Shown: piece after piece, positions 9,461 to 20,289 of the stretch
Layout of the letters: each line of letters begins with the position of its first letter
Numbering within the stretch: the stretch's first letter is position 1
Assembly (NCBI GenBank): GCA_947652115.1
Contig: OX393567.1
Span: forward strand, 2,347,952-2,411,951
DNA length: 64,000 nucleotides
Origin: Blastomussa wellsi
Lineage: Eukaryota > Cnidaria > Anthozoa > Scleractinia > Plerogyridae
Reading direction: 5' to 3'
The notes under the pieces: generated by a model
The model's database searches: none
What the model was told of the DNA's origin: nothing
The model's input: the letters and a program-made list of their open reading frames with translations, nothing else
Translations under genes and position numbers: made by a program

Positions 9461-12075
9461 GTTGATAAATTGTATTAATGTTGAAGCAGGCAGCGTCCTA
9501 TCTCAAATGATCAAAATCTTCAGGGCCGTGATTTAAAAACTAAATTGAGTCATTCTCGTCCCCAGAGGCCGCGATCCTTTTTGTCAGCACCAAGGAATCG
9601 AGACCTCTGGCCACCCCCAGCTTGTGAGCATGCGCAGAGTACTCGTTCTGTAGTTTTCAGCCAATCAGAATTGTCAGATTCGACAATGAGTCCGTGATTC
9701 GCGGACTTCCGGTTTTGGAGACGGCCAGAGGTCGTGATTCTTGGTGCTGACCAAAAGGATCGCGGCCTCTGGGGACAAGAATGAAATTGAGTGAGATCGC
9801 TGGAAATGAGGCCTGTGCTTATTGGTTGTTGATAACATCTGGAATGTGGGGATTGACTGCATTGAAATGGCGAGTTCGGTTATGTTTTTAACCTGGGGAT
9901 ATACGAAAACACTTTCACGAAAATGCTTTGCGCAAAGTGGCCCATTGAAAGTCAAAAAACGGTTCTTACCGATTTAGAGGACCACAGTGGTGAAATAAGT
10001 CTAAAATTTTACCACAACGGCAACTAAAATCCCTCGTAAAGAGGCTGCATTGTATAAAATTTCGGTTCTTTGGCAACGGTCATTTATCAGAAGTACGTTA
10101 TCAGCTCGCCCAGACTTAATTTGTAATTGTACGTGGTAAACTGGGAGAATGTGACTGTGCTTTGATGAAAGGCAATTCCTTTCGCGAAAATACTGAGCGC
10201 AAATTGGTCCATCAAAATTTCAGTAAACCGTTGGCTCTGATCAGTGGGCGACAAAAAAATTTCACCCCAAACGCAAACCAAAGAAAAATGTTCTTCCAAA
10301 GCTGGCGTAAGGCGGCTACAGAGTATAAACAAAGTCCATTAGTATAATTATAATCAACACTTCAAGCGTGTTTTTAACAGCATCTTTCATTTGAAACTAC
10401 AGTGTGCCAAGTAATAATTTATATAATCATTTCGGGTTTTTTCGGACATCTGCGGTTCTTCCAAATTTGTTAACTTGTCGAATTTTTATACTTTATTTTT
10501 CTCTCAAAATCCAATTAGCACTTATCCGAGGGAGCAATTTCAATTAGACACAAGTTATAAACTTCTGCATAGCAACGAAACAATTTAATTCCGTTAGGCG
10601 GTATAAATTATTAATTAAATATTAGTTCTACTGATGCTTTGTTTATATATCCGTTTGTGCTTAGCCATGCCAGTTTGAATCCATTTCGGTGACTCACCAT
10701 TTGCAGCGATTTGTATACATCATTTTGTCTTATCCTTTGTCGTTATTCAGCTCCTTGTCCGTTTGAAGCGATTTCGGTACGTTTGCAAAGAGTTTTATAC
10801 AGGTTTAAAGGAGTATAAAATTTCGGTTCGTTGGCAACGGTCATTACTCAGAAGCTTGCTTATCAGCCGGCCCAGTCTGAATTGTAATTGTACGTGGTAA
10901 AATGGAAAATGTGACTGTGTTGTGAGAAACGAAAAATATCCAGTAAGATGCAACTACAAATATTCATAATAACAATATATAGTTAACATTTGTTACTGAT
11001 TCCGTTTTTACTGTACTCATGTTGGTTGTGAACCAGCGAAGTGTATTAATTATTTTGTATGTGTAAACCGATTCTATAGAGTTTCCATTTTCGCAAAATT
11101 CCAAACTTTGACCTGTGCAAGAGCGATGTTTTTCACCGTTCTGTCGCAATTCTTTCCATTACGAAAGATTCAACAGTAGATTAAAATAATTTGTTACTAA
11201 TTCCGTTTTTACTGCACTCGTGTTGGTTGTGAATCAGCTAAGATTATTCTATGAGTTCCCATTTTCGCCAAATACCCAGCTTTGGCCTGAGCAAGAGCGA
11301 TGTTTTCCACTATTTCGCAGTAATTCTCTCCATTACAAAAGTTTTAAGATTAAATCAATAATTCATATATATAGCCATCCAGTGTATGGAAAATTAACAT
11401 AGTACAGGTGAGGTTTGATGAAGCCGATAGCACTTTCCATTTACCTATACTTATTTTTATCCAGATGTGCTTTTTCATACGTCTTGAAGGTTTGAACAGC
11501 GTCTATGATTTGAAACTGCAGTGTTCCAAATAATAATTTATATAATTATTTTGGGTTTTTGTCGTCCATCTGGCTTACTAAAGTTCGTTAACTTTTCGCA
11601 TGTTTACACTTAATTTTTCTATCAAAATCCAGCGAGCGGTTATCCACTTCAACGATTTCAGTTAGACACAAGATATAAAATTCTTTACAGATACGAAAAT
11701 ATTTTATTGCTTTAGGTGGCGTAAATTAGAACGCGTCACTAAAGGCTGGTTTTCACCTAGCGCATAAGCATAACGACATAAGCATTAACACAAGAAGAAC
11801 GGAACAGGTGTGTTGTCCAGTTATTTGATTTTCTATCCTAGTGCATCTGGCATACAAAATTCATCTATTAAATTTGAACACTGTTTGTAGTCACTTTTTT
11901 TCATCGGAACTCCAATGAGTACGCAGTGAAGGGAGAATAGGTTTGATCAAACAAGCGATCTCGCCATTTGACTACGCCCAACCAGTAACTATCCATTAAA
12001 CCATAAGTACCTTTTTACGATTAACGTCGGTTTTTGAAGCATTTGCGATACTTCTGGTCTGAGATCTTACCTACC
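9456..12075 (+). repeat. Tandem duplication, unit 1
   Basis: This unit matches 12076-14540 in direct orientation. Matching anchors are TTGATAAATTGT (9460 / 12079), GTATAAAATTTCGG (10052 / 12422), TTTCCATTTTCGC (11080 / 13456) and CATTTGAC near the end (11966 / 14514). After removing the 233-bp element plus its 9-bp target duplication, the native unit is about 2.38 kb. Smaller internal repeats occur (TTTCGGTTC...GGCAACGGTCATT at 10057 and 10817; a block of about 190 bp at 10990 and 11180). No credible coding capacity: the frame 10087-10332 (minus) is simply repeated with the unit. Confidence 0.75.
9551..9783. mobile_element. Non-autonomous DNA transposon with target-site duplication
   Basis: The terminal inverted repeats are about 40 bp long (starting CATTCTCGTCCCCAGAGG, ending CCTCTGGGGACAAGAATG). 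The element is flanked on both sides by AAATTGAGT (9542-9550 and 9784-9792). The duplicated unit 2 has a single AAATTGAGT at the same place (about 12156-12164), so the unoccupied site is present in the same window. An 8- or 9-bp duplication suggests hAT- or Mutator-type transposition. Confidence 0.85.
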
Positions 12076-13789
12076 TTGATAAATTGTCTTAATGTTGACA
12101 CAGGTAGCTTCCTATCTCAAGTCATCAAAATCTACAGGGCCGTCATTTAAAAACTAAATTGAGTGGGTCGCTGGAAATGAGGCCTGTGCTTATTGGTTGC
12201 TGGTAACATCTGGAATGTGGGGATTGACAGCATTGAAATGGCGAGTTCGGTTATGCTTTTAACCTGGGGATATACGAAAACACTTTCACGAAAATACTTT
12301 GCGCAAATTGGCCCATCGAAATTCAAAAAACGGTTGTTACTGATTTAGGGGACCACAGTGGTGAAATAAGTCTAAAATGTTACCACAACGGCAACTAAAA
12401 TCCCTCGTAAAGGGGCTGCATTGTATAAAATTTCGGTTCTTTGGCAACGGTCATTTATCAGAAGTACGTTATCAGCCGGCCCAGACTTAATTTGTAATTG
12501 TACGTGGTAAACTGGGAGAATGTGACTGTGCTTTGATGAAAGGCAATTCCTTTCGCGAAAATACTGAGCGCAAATTGGTCCATCAAAATTTCAGTAAACC
12601 GTTGGCTCTGATCAGTGGGCGACAAAAAAATTTCACCCCAAACGCAAACCAAAGAAAAATGTTCTTCCAAAGCTGACGTAAGGCGGCTACAAAGTATAAA
12701 CAAAGTCCATTCTGATTATAATTATACTCAACAGTTCAAGCGTGTTTTGAACAGCGTCTTTCATTTGAAACTACAGTGTGCCAAATAATAATTTATATAA
12801 TCATTTCGGGTTTTTTCGGACATCTGCGGTTCTTCCAAATTTGTTAACTTGTCGAATTTTTATACTTTATTTTTCTCTCAAAATCCAATTAGCACTTATC
12901 CGAGGGAGCAATTTCAATTAGACACAAGTTATAAACTTCTGCATAGCAACGAAACAATTTAATTCCGTTAGGCGGTATAAATTATTAGTTCTACTGATGC
13001 TTTGTTTATATATCCGTTTGTGCTTAGCCATGCCAGTTTGAATCCATTTCGGTGGCTCACCATTTGCAGCGATTTGTATACATCATTTTGTCTTATCCTT
13101 TGTCGTTATTCAGCTCATTGTCACGGTCCGTTTGAAGCGATTTCGGTACGTTTGCAAAGAGTTTTATACAGGTTTAAAGGAGTATAAAATTTCGGTTCGT
13201 TGGCAACGGTCATTACTCAGAAGCTTGCTTATCAGCCGGCCCAGTCTGAATTGTAATTGTACGTGGTAAAATGGAAAATGTGACTGTGTTGTGAGAAACG
13301 AAAAATATCCAGTAAGATGCAGCTACAAATATTCATAATAACAATATATAGTAAACATTTGTTACTGATTCCGTTTTTATTGTACTCATGTTGGTTGTGA
13401 ATCAGCTAAGTGTATTGATTATTTTGTATGTGTACACCTCAGTATTCTTTAAAGTTTCCATTTTCGCCAAATACCAAACTTGGGCTTGCGCAAGAGCGAT
13501 GTTTTTTAAAAAAATAGAGGTCAGTAAGGTGTGGTGAAGCCGATAGCATGTTTATTCCAGAAATGTAGCTTTCACTATACTTATTCACAGGCGTTTTCAA
13601 TTGAAACCGTACTTTGGAACAGAATCTTTGATTTGAAACTACATAATTTATATAATCATTTTGGATTTTCTCGCGCATCTGATCTTCCAAAGTCGTTAAG
13701 TTGGTGAATGCTTATATTTTATTTTTCTCTCAAATATCCAGACAACAGTTATCCGCCTCAACGAGTGCAATTATAGGTGGTATTTTTAA

Positions 13790-14219
13790 CGCTGTGTCTA
13801 TATGACCGGCAGCCGGTCAAGGTTTTCATTTAACTAAATGACCGGCAGTCCGATATTTTTGTCAAATTACGTAAAATCAATGGCTTTCACCGATTCTTAC
13901 GAAGGGCTAACGCTCGAAACGTCAGCTCTTGAATCTCTTTACGTTGGCCAATTCACATTATCAACCCAGTTGATAAAACCAAATTATATTGTTATACTTC
14001 CCACCGACGCAGCACCACAGTTTCTTTGGAAACTTACCCCCTCTATTTCGATTAAGAACTCTTAAGCTCGCTATTCTGAGCCCAGCGAAAAGCTGCGCGT
14101 CAACTTTAGAACCGTAGAGCTCTCTAGAAGCGCTTAAGAGTTCTCAATCGAAATAGCGGACTGCCGGTCATTTAGTGAAATGAAAACCTTGACCGGCTGC
14201 CTGTCATATAGACACAGCG
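13790..14219. mobile_element. Long-TIR DNA element (Mutator-like) with 9-bp target duplication
   Basis: The ends are near-perfect inverted repeats of about 63 bp (starting CGCTGTGTCTATATGAC, containing AAATGACCGGCAGTCCG). They are flanked by TATTTTTAA at 13781-13789 and 14220-14228. Long terminal repeats and a 9-bp duplication fit non-autonomous Mutator-like elements. The left arm is interrupted after 13852: the next stretch of the right arm (CTATTTCGATTGAGAACTC in complement) resumes at 14042. The intervening 190 bp is a Penelope-like fragment. No transposase is present. Confidence 0.8.
13853..14041 (+). mobile_element. Penelope-like 3' fragment nested in a DNA element
   Basis: The segment GAAGGGCTAACGCTCGAAAC through CCACCGACGCAGCACC and ending at CCCCTCTAT closely matches 38920-39071, where it follows a recognisable Penelope GIY-YIG reading frame. 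Both copies stop at the same CCCCTCTAT, so that is probably the 3' boundary of the element. It interrupts the left terminal repeat of the surrounding element. Confidence 0.65.
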
Positions 14220-14540
14220 TATTTTTAAATATTTGAATTATACTGATGGTTTGTTTATATATTATTTTTTGTTAGCCATGCCCGTTTGAAGCGATTTCGG
14301 TAAAAAAGTAACGTTTGCAAAAGTAACGTTGGCAAAATGTTATTTATCCTATTCTCTAGTCTCTTGCTTCTGGTGCACAAAATTAATTTATTAAATATGT
14401 GGAGTCTTTGCGACCGGTTATTCATCGGAAATCCAAAGGCGCAGCTTTTATTTTGCCGATGTGAAATAGTGAGACGAGAATCGGTTTGATCAGGAAAAAA
14501 ACAAGTAACTCGCCATTTGACGACGCCCAACGAACGATAG

Positions 14541-16595
14541 TTTTCAACCTGGTCAAAGTTATAGTAAAACGAATGGACCAGGACCGGCCTCAAAATAACG
14601 AACCTCGATAAACCTCTTTATAACGAACAACAACCCAGTAAGTTTCCTGATTTTGGGGCAGTCGGTCGGAAAAGAAAAAAACCCAAAAAATGCAGAAGTC
14701 TGGAACTAGGAGGCCCGGTACCTCAGCATAATATCAGATGTAACTAATTATAAATAAAAATGACAATGATAACGTTTACTACAAGATTCAAAATTTCACT
14801 AGAATAACCATAGGTAGCCCAAGCTCCTTTGGGAACCATCAACATGACATTCGTTCCTTTAAATAATCATTACATCACTGCTGATCATCTGCCTAATTAC
14901 TAATTTCCGCTTGCGTAAGCTAGTATCCAAGTGGTACGTGTTGCTATTTGCCGCAAGTTCGTGTAAGATCCGTGTAACAGCTCTCGTAAGGTCTCCCGTG
15001 AATGGTTCGCCACCCTTTTGGTGAACAATAGGGCAAACAACAGTAAGTCCGCATAGGGCAAAAACCATTCCAGAGGTTTTGAGTACGCCCTAGGCGGAAG
15101 CCAGCGACCGCCAGATCACACTCTATAAACAAAAAAAACACGGTTAAACAGGGTTGCAATACGGGGTGAAACAGCTGCCCACGGTTGTATGGTTGCAAAC
15201 CTGCTTTATCGGTTTCGTTCGTGTCTCGCAAAGTGAATTTTTAACGTAGCATCAGCCTTGAAGTTTTGATGGGTAAGGGTGGCGCCTTGAAGTTTTGATG
15301 GGTAAGGGTGGCGCCCCTTGTTGGGGGTGATGTATTCTTTTGCGTCTCACCTGCAAATTGCTTGCACAAATAAACAAATAAATAAATAAATAAAGCTAGT
15401 TCGAGTCCTTTTTTCATAGTGGTGTATAAATGAGTACTCTGTTGGATGGGGGGGGGGGGGGGGAACCCTGCGGCGAACTAGCATCCCATCCTGTGGGAGG
15501 TAGAAATAGTGATATCTGTTCATTCTTTGGAAACCCGGATATGCAACGACATGATGGGCCACTAGACTCTTTGCCTCTTACCTCTTTAGCCGCGCGGCTG
15601 TAGGCTCGCGCGGTCTAGCTCGGGGCACGGTTAAAAAATCGCAGTCAGTTATAAGATTCGCTTCTCATATTTGCTGAATTTTTTTCTCTCTTCGGCTTTG
15701 TGTTTATTTATACAGTTTATACAGTAAAATATATATTTGCAAGTCTCAGCAGGAATTTGACATGACGCAACTTATACTATAGCTCTAATGTCTAGTCCGA
15801 CTCCTGAAAATGATTAAATCAGCCAAAAATAAACTGTAACACAAATATCACTGCAAGGCTGAAATCAGCAAAAAATAAACTGTAACACGAACATCACTGC
15901 AAGGCTTATACTACGTGAAAAAAGTTGAATTTGCGAGGCAACAATACGACAGAAACCGATAATGAGGGGCTGCAACCGCGGAAAGCTTTCAGATAAGGGA
16001 GTATCCCCCAGGGGGATGCACCTACGTGACAGTTCCCTTGATTCGAAAGTGTCATTCAAATGACGTTGAAAAAGTTATAAAGCTGTGGTTGAGGGCTTCT
16101 TTATCACCGTTGGAGCAGGAAATCAACGAACGCTTAATATGCGCAAGTTCTCACATTCCGCAAAATCTAGCTACCAAATCACTTTTTGATGGGCAGGCAA
16201 GAATAACCACTGATCCGTGGTGGATCCAGGGTCTAAAATGCGCGTCGCCCTGTGATTATCTTTCTGGTAAATCAGGTAACCTTTTTTGCGACAGAAACGA
16301 AGTTGAAAATGGAGTTTAAGCAGGCACTTAAATCGCGCGGCTTTAAGTTCTATGAGCTTCTTGTTACAATAAGTAATAACGTAAGCGTTACTGTTACAGT
16401 TATTGAAATAAAAGTCCTAGCTAGATATTTATAATTAGTTACTCGTAACCTTTTATCGAGACTTTATTTTACCTACATATCTTTGGCAGCGTCTGTCTTC
16501 CACCTGCCATGTACGTTTAACAACCTTTCCGAAACTCAATTACAACTGTTCTGGATAACGGATGTAATCCCACCGGACCTTAAACTATGGAGACC
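14541..16595. other. Unassigned DNA with local tandem duplications
   Basis: A 30-bp unit (CTTGAAGTTTTGATGGG...) is tandemly doubled at about 15258-15315. A 16-G run lies at 15448-15463. A 48-bp unit (AAATAAACTGTAACAC...CACTGCAAGGCT) is doubled at about 15818-15908. An open frame of 97 codons at 16026-16319 (plus) has no recognisable domain and no homologue in the window, so I do not call it a gene. Confidence 0.4.
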
Positions 16596-16756
16596 CAGGG
16601 GTGGATCTAGGGGGAGGGTGCAGAGAGTGCGCACCCCTCCCTGAGATGATCTGCCACTTTCTAATATAACTAGTATTCTGCTTAATTGTCACCCATCAGT
16701 CTCGTCATTCCTTACTGGTACACCCCCTCCTAAGAGAAATTCTGGATCCGCCCCTG
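16596..16756 (+). repeat. MITE with CAGGGG...CCCCTG ends, copy 1
   Basis: The ends CAGGGGTGGATCTAG and CTGGATCCGCCCCTG are inverted. An inverted copy lies at 17746-17889 with closely matching interior (GTGCGCACCCCTCCCTGAG, ACTTTCTAATATAACTA). A third element with the same right end lies at 54376-54535. Confidence 0.75.
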
Positions 16757-16859
16757 TTTATTCAAAGTATCCCTTAGAATCTCTCTACAAGGTGTATGGG
16801 AGATTTTGCCATCCCTTAGGGTATAAGTGGCATTTCTCCTATGGAAAACAAGCATCCAA

Positions 16860-18510
16860 GGACAGAAACAAATCATACGTAGTCTACCAATCATCAATAT
16901 CCAGCAAAACGACTGAAAATCTAAATCTTGCATTCTGACTGAATGCAAATATAAAAAATTCCTGCACGCCATTCTGTGTAACTGAGTCTAATTTCATACT
17001 GGCCACTTCAACAGTTCTGCCAGCGGCTTGATTGTCCGTAAACCACTTGACGTGCAACCCTTCAGGGACTGGAGCAAACGATTGCAACGAAAAATCAATT
17101 TCGTAAAGTTCCCTCCACGTTGAACTCTGCAAACTTTCAAACTCCTAGTGGAGGATCCAGGCGAAACTCCAAATCCTAGTAGTCATTACACAAGGTTAGG
17201 TGGACATGACGCGAGGTCCAGTCATAGCAGCGCTGCCAACCACAGGAGCAGTTGAAATAATTTGACCAGGAAAAGAAGCTTGTCTTGTAACAGAAACAAC
17301 AAAATCTTCGTAGATAATCAGACCAATGGTGGCCAAAATCTTTGCAATTCTCCTGTCTACAATTTTCAATGTCCCCAAGGCCGAGTTCCAGGTAATGCCT
17401 AACCTGGGTGGGTTCCCATACCGACTTTTCGTCATTGGTTATAAACCCTGCACTGGGCAAATCCTTTCTTACAGCTTGTGCCGTAATACAACAGTTTTGT
17501 TTGTCTTGATCAATCCCCCAACCATCATCCATAAAAATAGCAATGCAAAAATAGCCTTGTAATCTCCAGTGTTTTTCCAAGGATTTTAAGAATACATAAG
17601 GGATGTAGATAAGCCAAATTGAAGAACAGTAAAGACATAAAATACGTATTACCAGAATCAGATGCCCGCCAGGAAAATGCTAAGTACGTTTGGTGCTCTT
17701 TCGAAATATCTACGTGATGATAACCGCTTTTAAGATCGAAGGAAAACAGGATTTTTCTTAGGAGGGGGTGCACAACTAACGAATGCGTAATTGCTGGGTG
17801 ATGCAAGCAGAGTATTAGTTATATTAGAAAGTCACAGGTCATCTCAGGGAGGGGTGCGCACCCCCTGCACCCTCCCCCTAGATCCGCTGTTATGTATGTG
17901 ACGTAGGTCAAGAATTTGCCTCTTTTTCCCCACATGGTTGTATTGCTACTGATAATGGGTTAACTATGCCACGAGCTTTTGAGCAACTTTACTGACACGA
18001 TTAGAAATAACAAGCTCATGGATGGCTTGGTCCACAAAGTCGGCGTGGAGTCTGGTATAGATTTATTATTTCTCAGGATTATAGGCTCAGGCGAACTGAC
18101 AAAAGGTAACAGGTATAATTAATAAAATGAAATTAGGCGCGCCGATAGATTTCCAAAACTCAATGTTGGCTTTTAGATTGCCCTTCACATTCAAAGGTGC
18201 ACCGCTTTCCACCTCAAATTTCTCTACAATTCCTTGTACCTGCGCTAAGTCCTCCTCAGTACTTGACAACTGGCTGGTTTGAACATTGACCTCCTGCCGA
18301 CAGGTTGTACGTAGGAAGGTCCCGGTAAGGAATTTTGACCATAGGACTGATAAACGAGGCTTCCTGGCCAGAAAGTAGCTTTACAATCTCTGGCCCAATG
18401 GCTGAACTTCCCGCAATTCAAACAACGGAAGCCTTCGTGAGAAACATCTCTACAGCCTACAAACAAAAAGTAATATCGACTGCAGTGAGCTGGGTGGGAG
18501 GGTGGGCTAT
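16860..18510 (-). pseudogene. Decayed DIRS-like retroelement (zinc knuckle, RT, RNase H)
   Basis: On the minus strand, in order: a CCHC knuckle CLNCGKFSHWARDC (about 18425), a linker segment with GAPLNVKGNLKANIEFWKS (about 18160), reverse-transcriptase pieces FSFDLKSGYHHVDISKEHQ (about 17690) and a degenerate catalytic box FMDDGWG (about 17530), then an RNase H piece STWREL...VKWFTDNQAAGR (about 17120-17030) running to about 16860. This order and these motifs are typical of the RT-RNase H frame of DIRS-type elements common in cnidarians. There are several frameshifts and stops. A MITE (17746-17889) is inserted between the linker and RT pieces. No tyrosine recombinase is visible in the flanks. 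Confidence 0.6.
17746..17889 (-). repeat. MITE with CAGGGG-type ends, copy 2
   Basis: Inverted relative to copy 1 at 16596-16756 and nested in the decayed DIRS-like frame. Its right end reads CTAGATCCGCTG instead of the consensus CCACCCCTG, so that terminus is damaged. Confidence 0.7.
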
Positions 18511-18869
18511 GTACCACGATATTAAACTGTGTCAATAGCTAGCGTGAGTGAATATCCAACGGTCAAAGAAGGTATAAATATCAGAAACTAACCACAATCA
18601 GAAATTAAGCACAATTAGAACGAACAAGATCACGCAACAGCAGGTGGAATGAATTTGAGAACAACTTTTTACTGGAATACCAGCGGAAAATACATTTGCC
18701 GTGACAGGCGACTGGGTCACGCGTGCTAGAAGCGAACTAGACTCGTACCCAGTCGCTATTGACGCGTTTTGGGGGCGAGAGAAGATTGGATACGAGGGTG
18801 GATTGAAGCGCGTGGGGTGTCACGGGAAGGGCCGAAGGAAAAATAACGAAATTGATATAACGACTATAT
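18511..18869. other. Unassigned DNA before the LINE
   Basis: No gene. A short imperfect inverted motif (GACTGGGTCACGCG... / ...CGTACCCAGTCG) lies at about 18709-18756. Confidence 0.35.
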
Positions 18870-20235
18870 TTGTTGAAAGTTATATCTGTTGTTTTGGTTC
18901 TACTGGACCTGTCTGCTGCTTTTGATACAGTTAATCATTCTCTTCTCCTTGCTAGACTATCTACCCGTTTTGGCATTTGCGACCAGGCACTGGACTGGTT
19001 TCGTTCATATTTATCTGATCGCACTCAGTATGTCAGAATCCAAGATATCTCTTCTGATGTGCATGCCTTACCTTATGGTGTACCTCAGGGTTCCGTGTTG
19101 GGCCCCTTGCTGTACTCTTTGTACACTTCCCCTTTAGGTGATATTGCAAGATCTTATGGTCTATCTTATCACTTTTATGCTGATGATACACAGCTATATT
19201 TATCTTTTGAAACGTCATCGTCTGAGGATATGTCAACATGTACATCTACTCTTGAAGATTGTGTTAAAGATATTGACCTTTGGATGTTAAATAACAAGCT
19301 GAAGCTGAACAGTGGGAAGACAGAAATTATAGTTTTTTCATCCTCCTATCGCCCACGTCCTGCGTTAAAAAACCTGGTGATTGCTTCTGACACTGTTGAC
19401 TGTTCAGCTACGGCTAAAAATATTGGGGTTATGTTTAATAACTCTCTATCGATGTTGCCGCACGTTACTGCTGTTTGCAAGTCTTCGTTTTTTCATTTAC
19501 GCAATATTTTTAAGATTCGCAAGTTTCTTTCTTACGATACATGTAAAACTCTAATTCATGCCTTTGTTACTACAAGGATCGACTATTGTAACTCATTGCT
19601 CTACGGTCAGCCTAAATGTATTTTGAAACGTTTGCAGAGTGTCCTAAATAGTGCTGCTAGGCTTATTCACCTTACTAATAGATATGAGCATGTTACGCCG
19701 TTGCTTATTCAACTTCATTGGCTACCAATTGAACAAAGAATAACTTTCAAAATTGTAGTAATTACATTTAAGGCGCTTCATGGTGCTGCACCTAGCTATA
19801 TCACTGATCTCATCAAGCCTTATACACCTGGTAGACTTCTTAGATCCTCCAATCAATTTTTACTTTCTACATCTAAATTTAATCTTAAAACTTATGGTGG
19901 CCGGTCTTTTACTATTGCCGCACCTTCTGTTTGGAATGCACTTCCATTCGAACTTAGATCTTGTAATTCCCTTTCTTCTTTTAAATCTAAGCTCAAGACT
20001 TGGCTTTTTAAAATTGGTTATGATGTTGTATAGAATGATGATGTTTTTATAGGATGGCGATGTAGTTTTGTAGGTTTACGATTTTGTTGTTATGTTTATT
20101 ATGTAAAGCGCTTTTGTTCCATTGGGAATTTTTATAGAATGACAATGTAGTTTTGTAGGTTTAGGATTTTGTTGTTATTTTTATTATGTAAAGCGCTTTT
20201 GGACCATTGGGAATTAGCGCTCTATAAATATTTTA

Positions 20236-20288
<53 letters not shown>
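18870..20288 (+). mobile_element. 5'-truncated CR1/L2-type LINE
   Basis: An open frame to 20033 (387 codons as read) starts inside the RT palm (LLDLSAAFDTVNH) and contains GVPQGSVLGPLL and the catalytic FYADDTQLY box, the long post-RT region with ARLIHLTNR and LHWLPIEQRI, and a SVWNALPFELR motif near the end. These are hallmarks of CR1/L2/Rex1-group non-LTR elements. The endonuclease and ORF1 are absent, as expected for 5' truncation during target-primed reverse transcription. The 3' UTR contains an 85-bp tandem duplication (20047-20131, 20132-20216) and ends GCGCTCTATAAATA followed by (ATT)n. The RT frame has no stop codons, so insertion may be fairly recent. Confidence 0.85.
20235..20288 (+). 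repeat. (ATT)n tail of the LINE
   Basis: A run of TTA/ATT triplets directly follows the LINE 3' end, as is usual for this clade. Confidence 0.85.

Positions 20289-20289
<1 letters not shown>

Larger units (their letters stand above)
12076..14540 (+). repeat. Tandem duplication, unit 2
   Basis: This is the second copy of the 2.4-kb unit. It lacks the element at 9551-9783 and instead carries a 430-bp inverted-repeat element at 13790-14219. The region after 13510 is more diverged from unit 1 than the first 1.4 kb. Confidence 0.7.

Noticed and set aside
10087..10332. 81-codon minus-strand frame, also at 12458-12703
   Set aside because: Conservation between the two is explained by the 2.4-kb tandem duplication; there is no domain, start context or splice support.
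16026..16319. 97-codon plus-strand frame
   Set aside because: No recognisable motif and no supporting splice or homology signal in the window.
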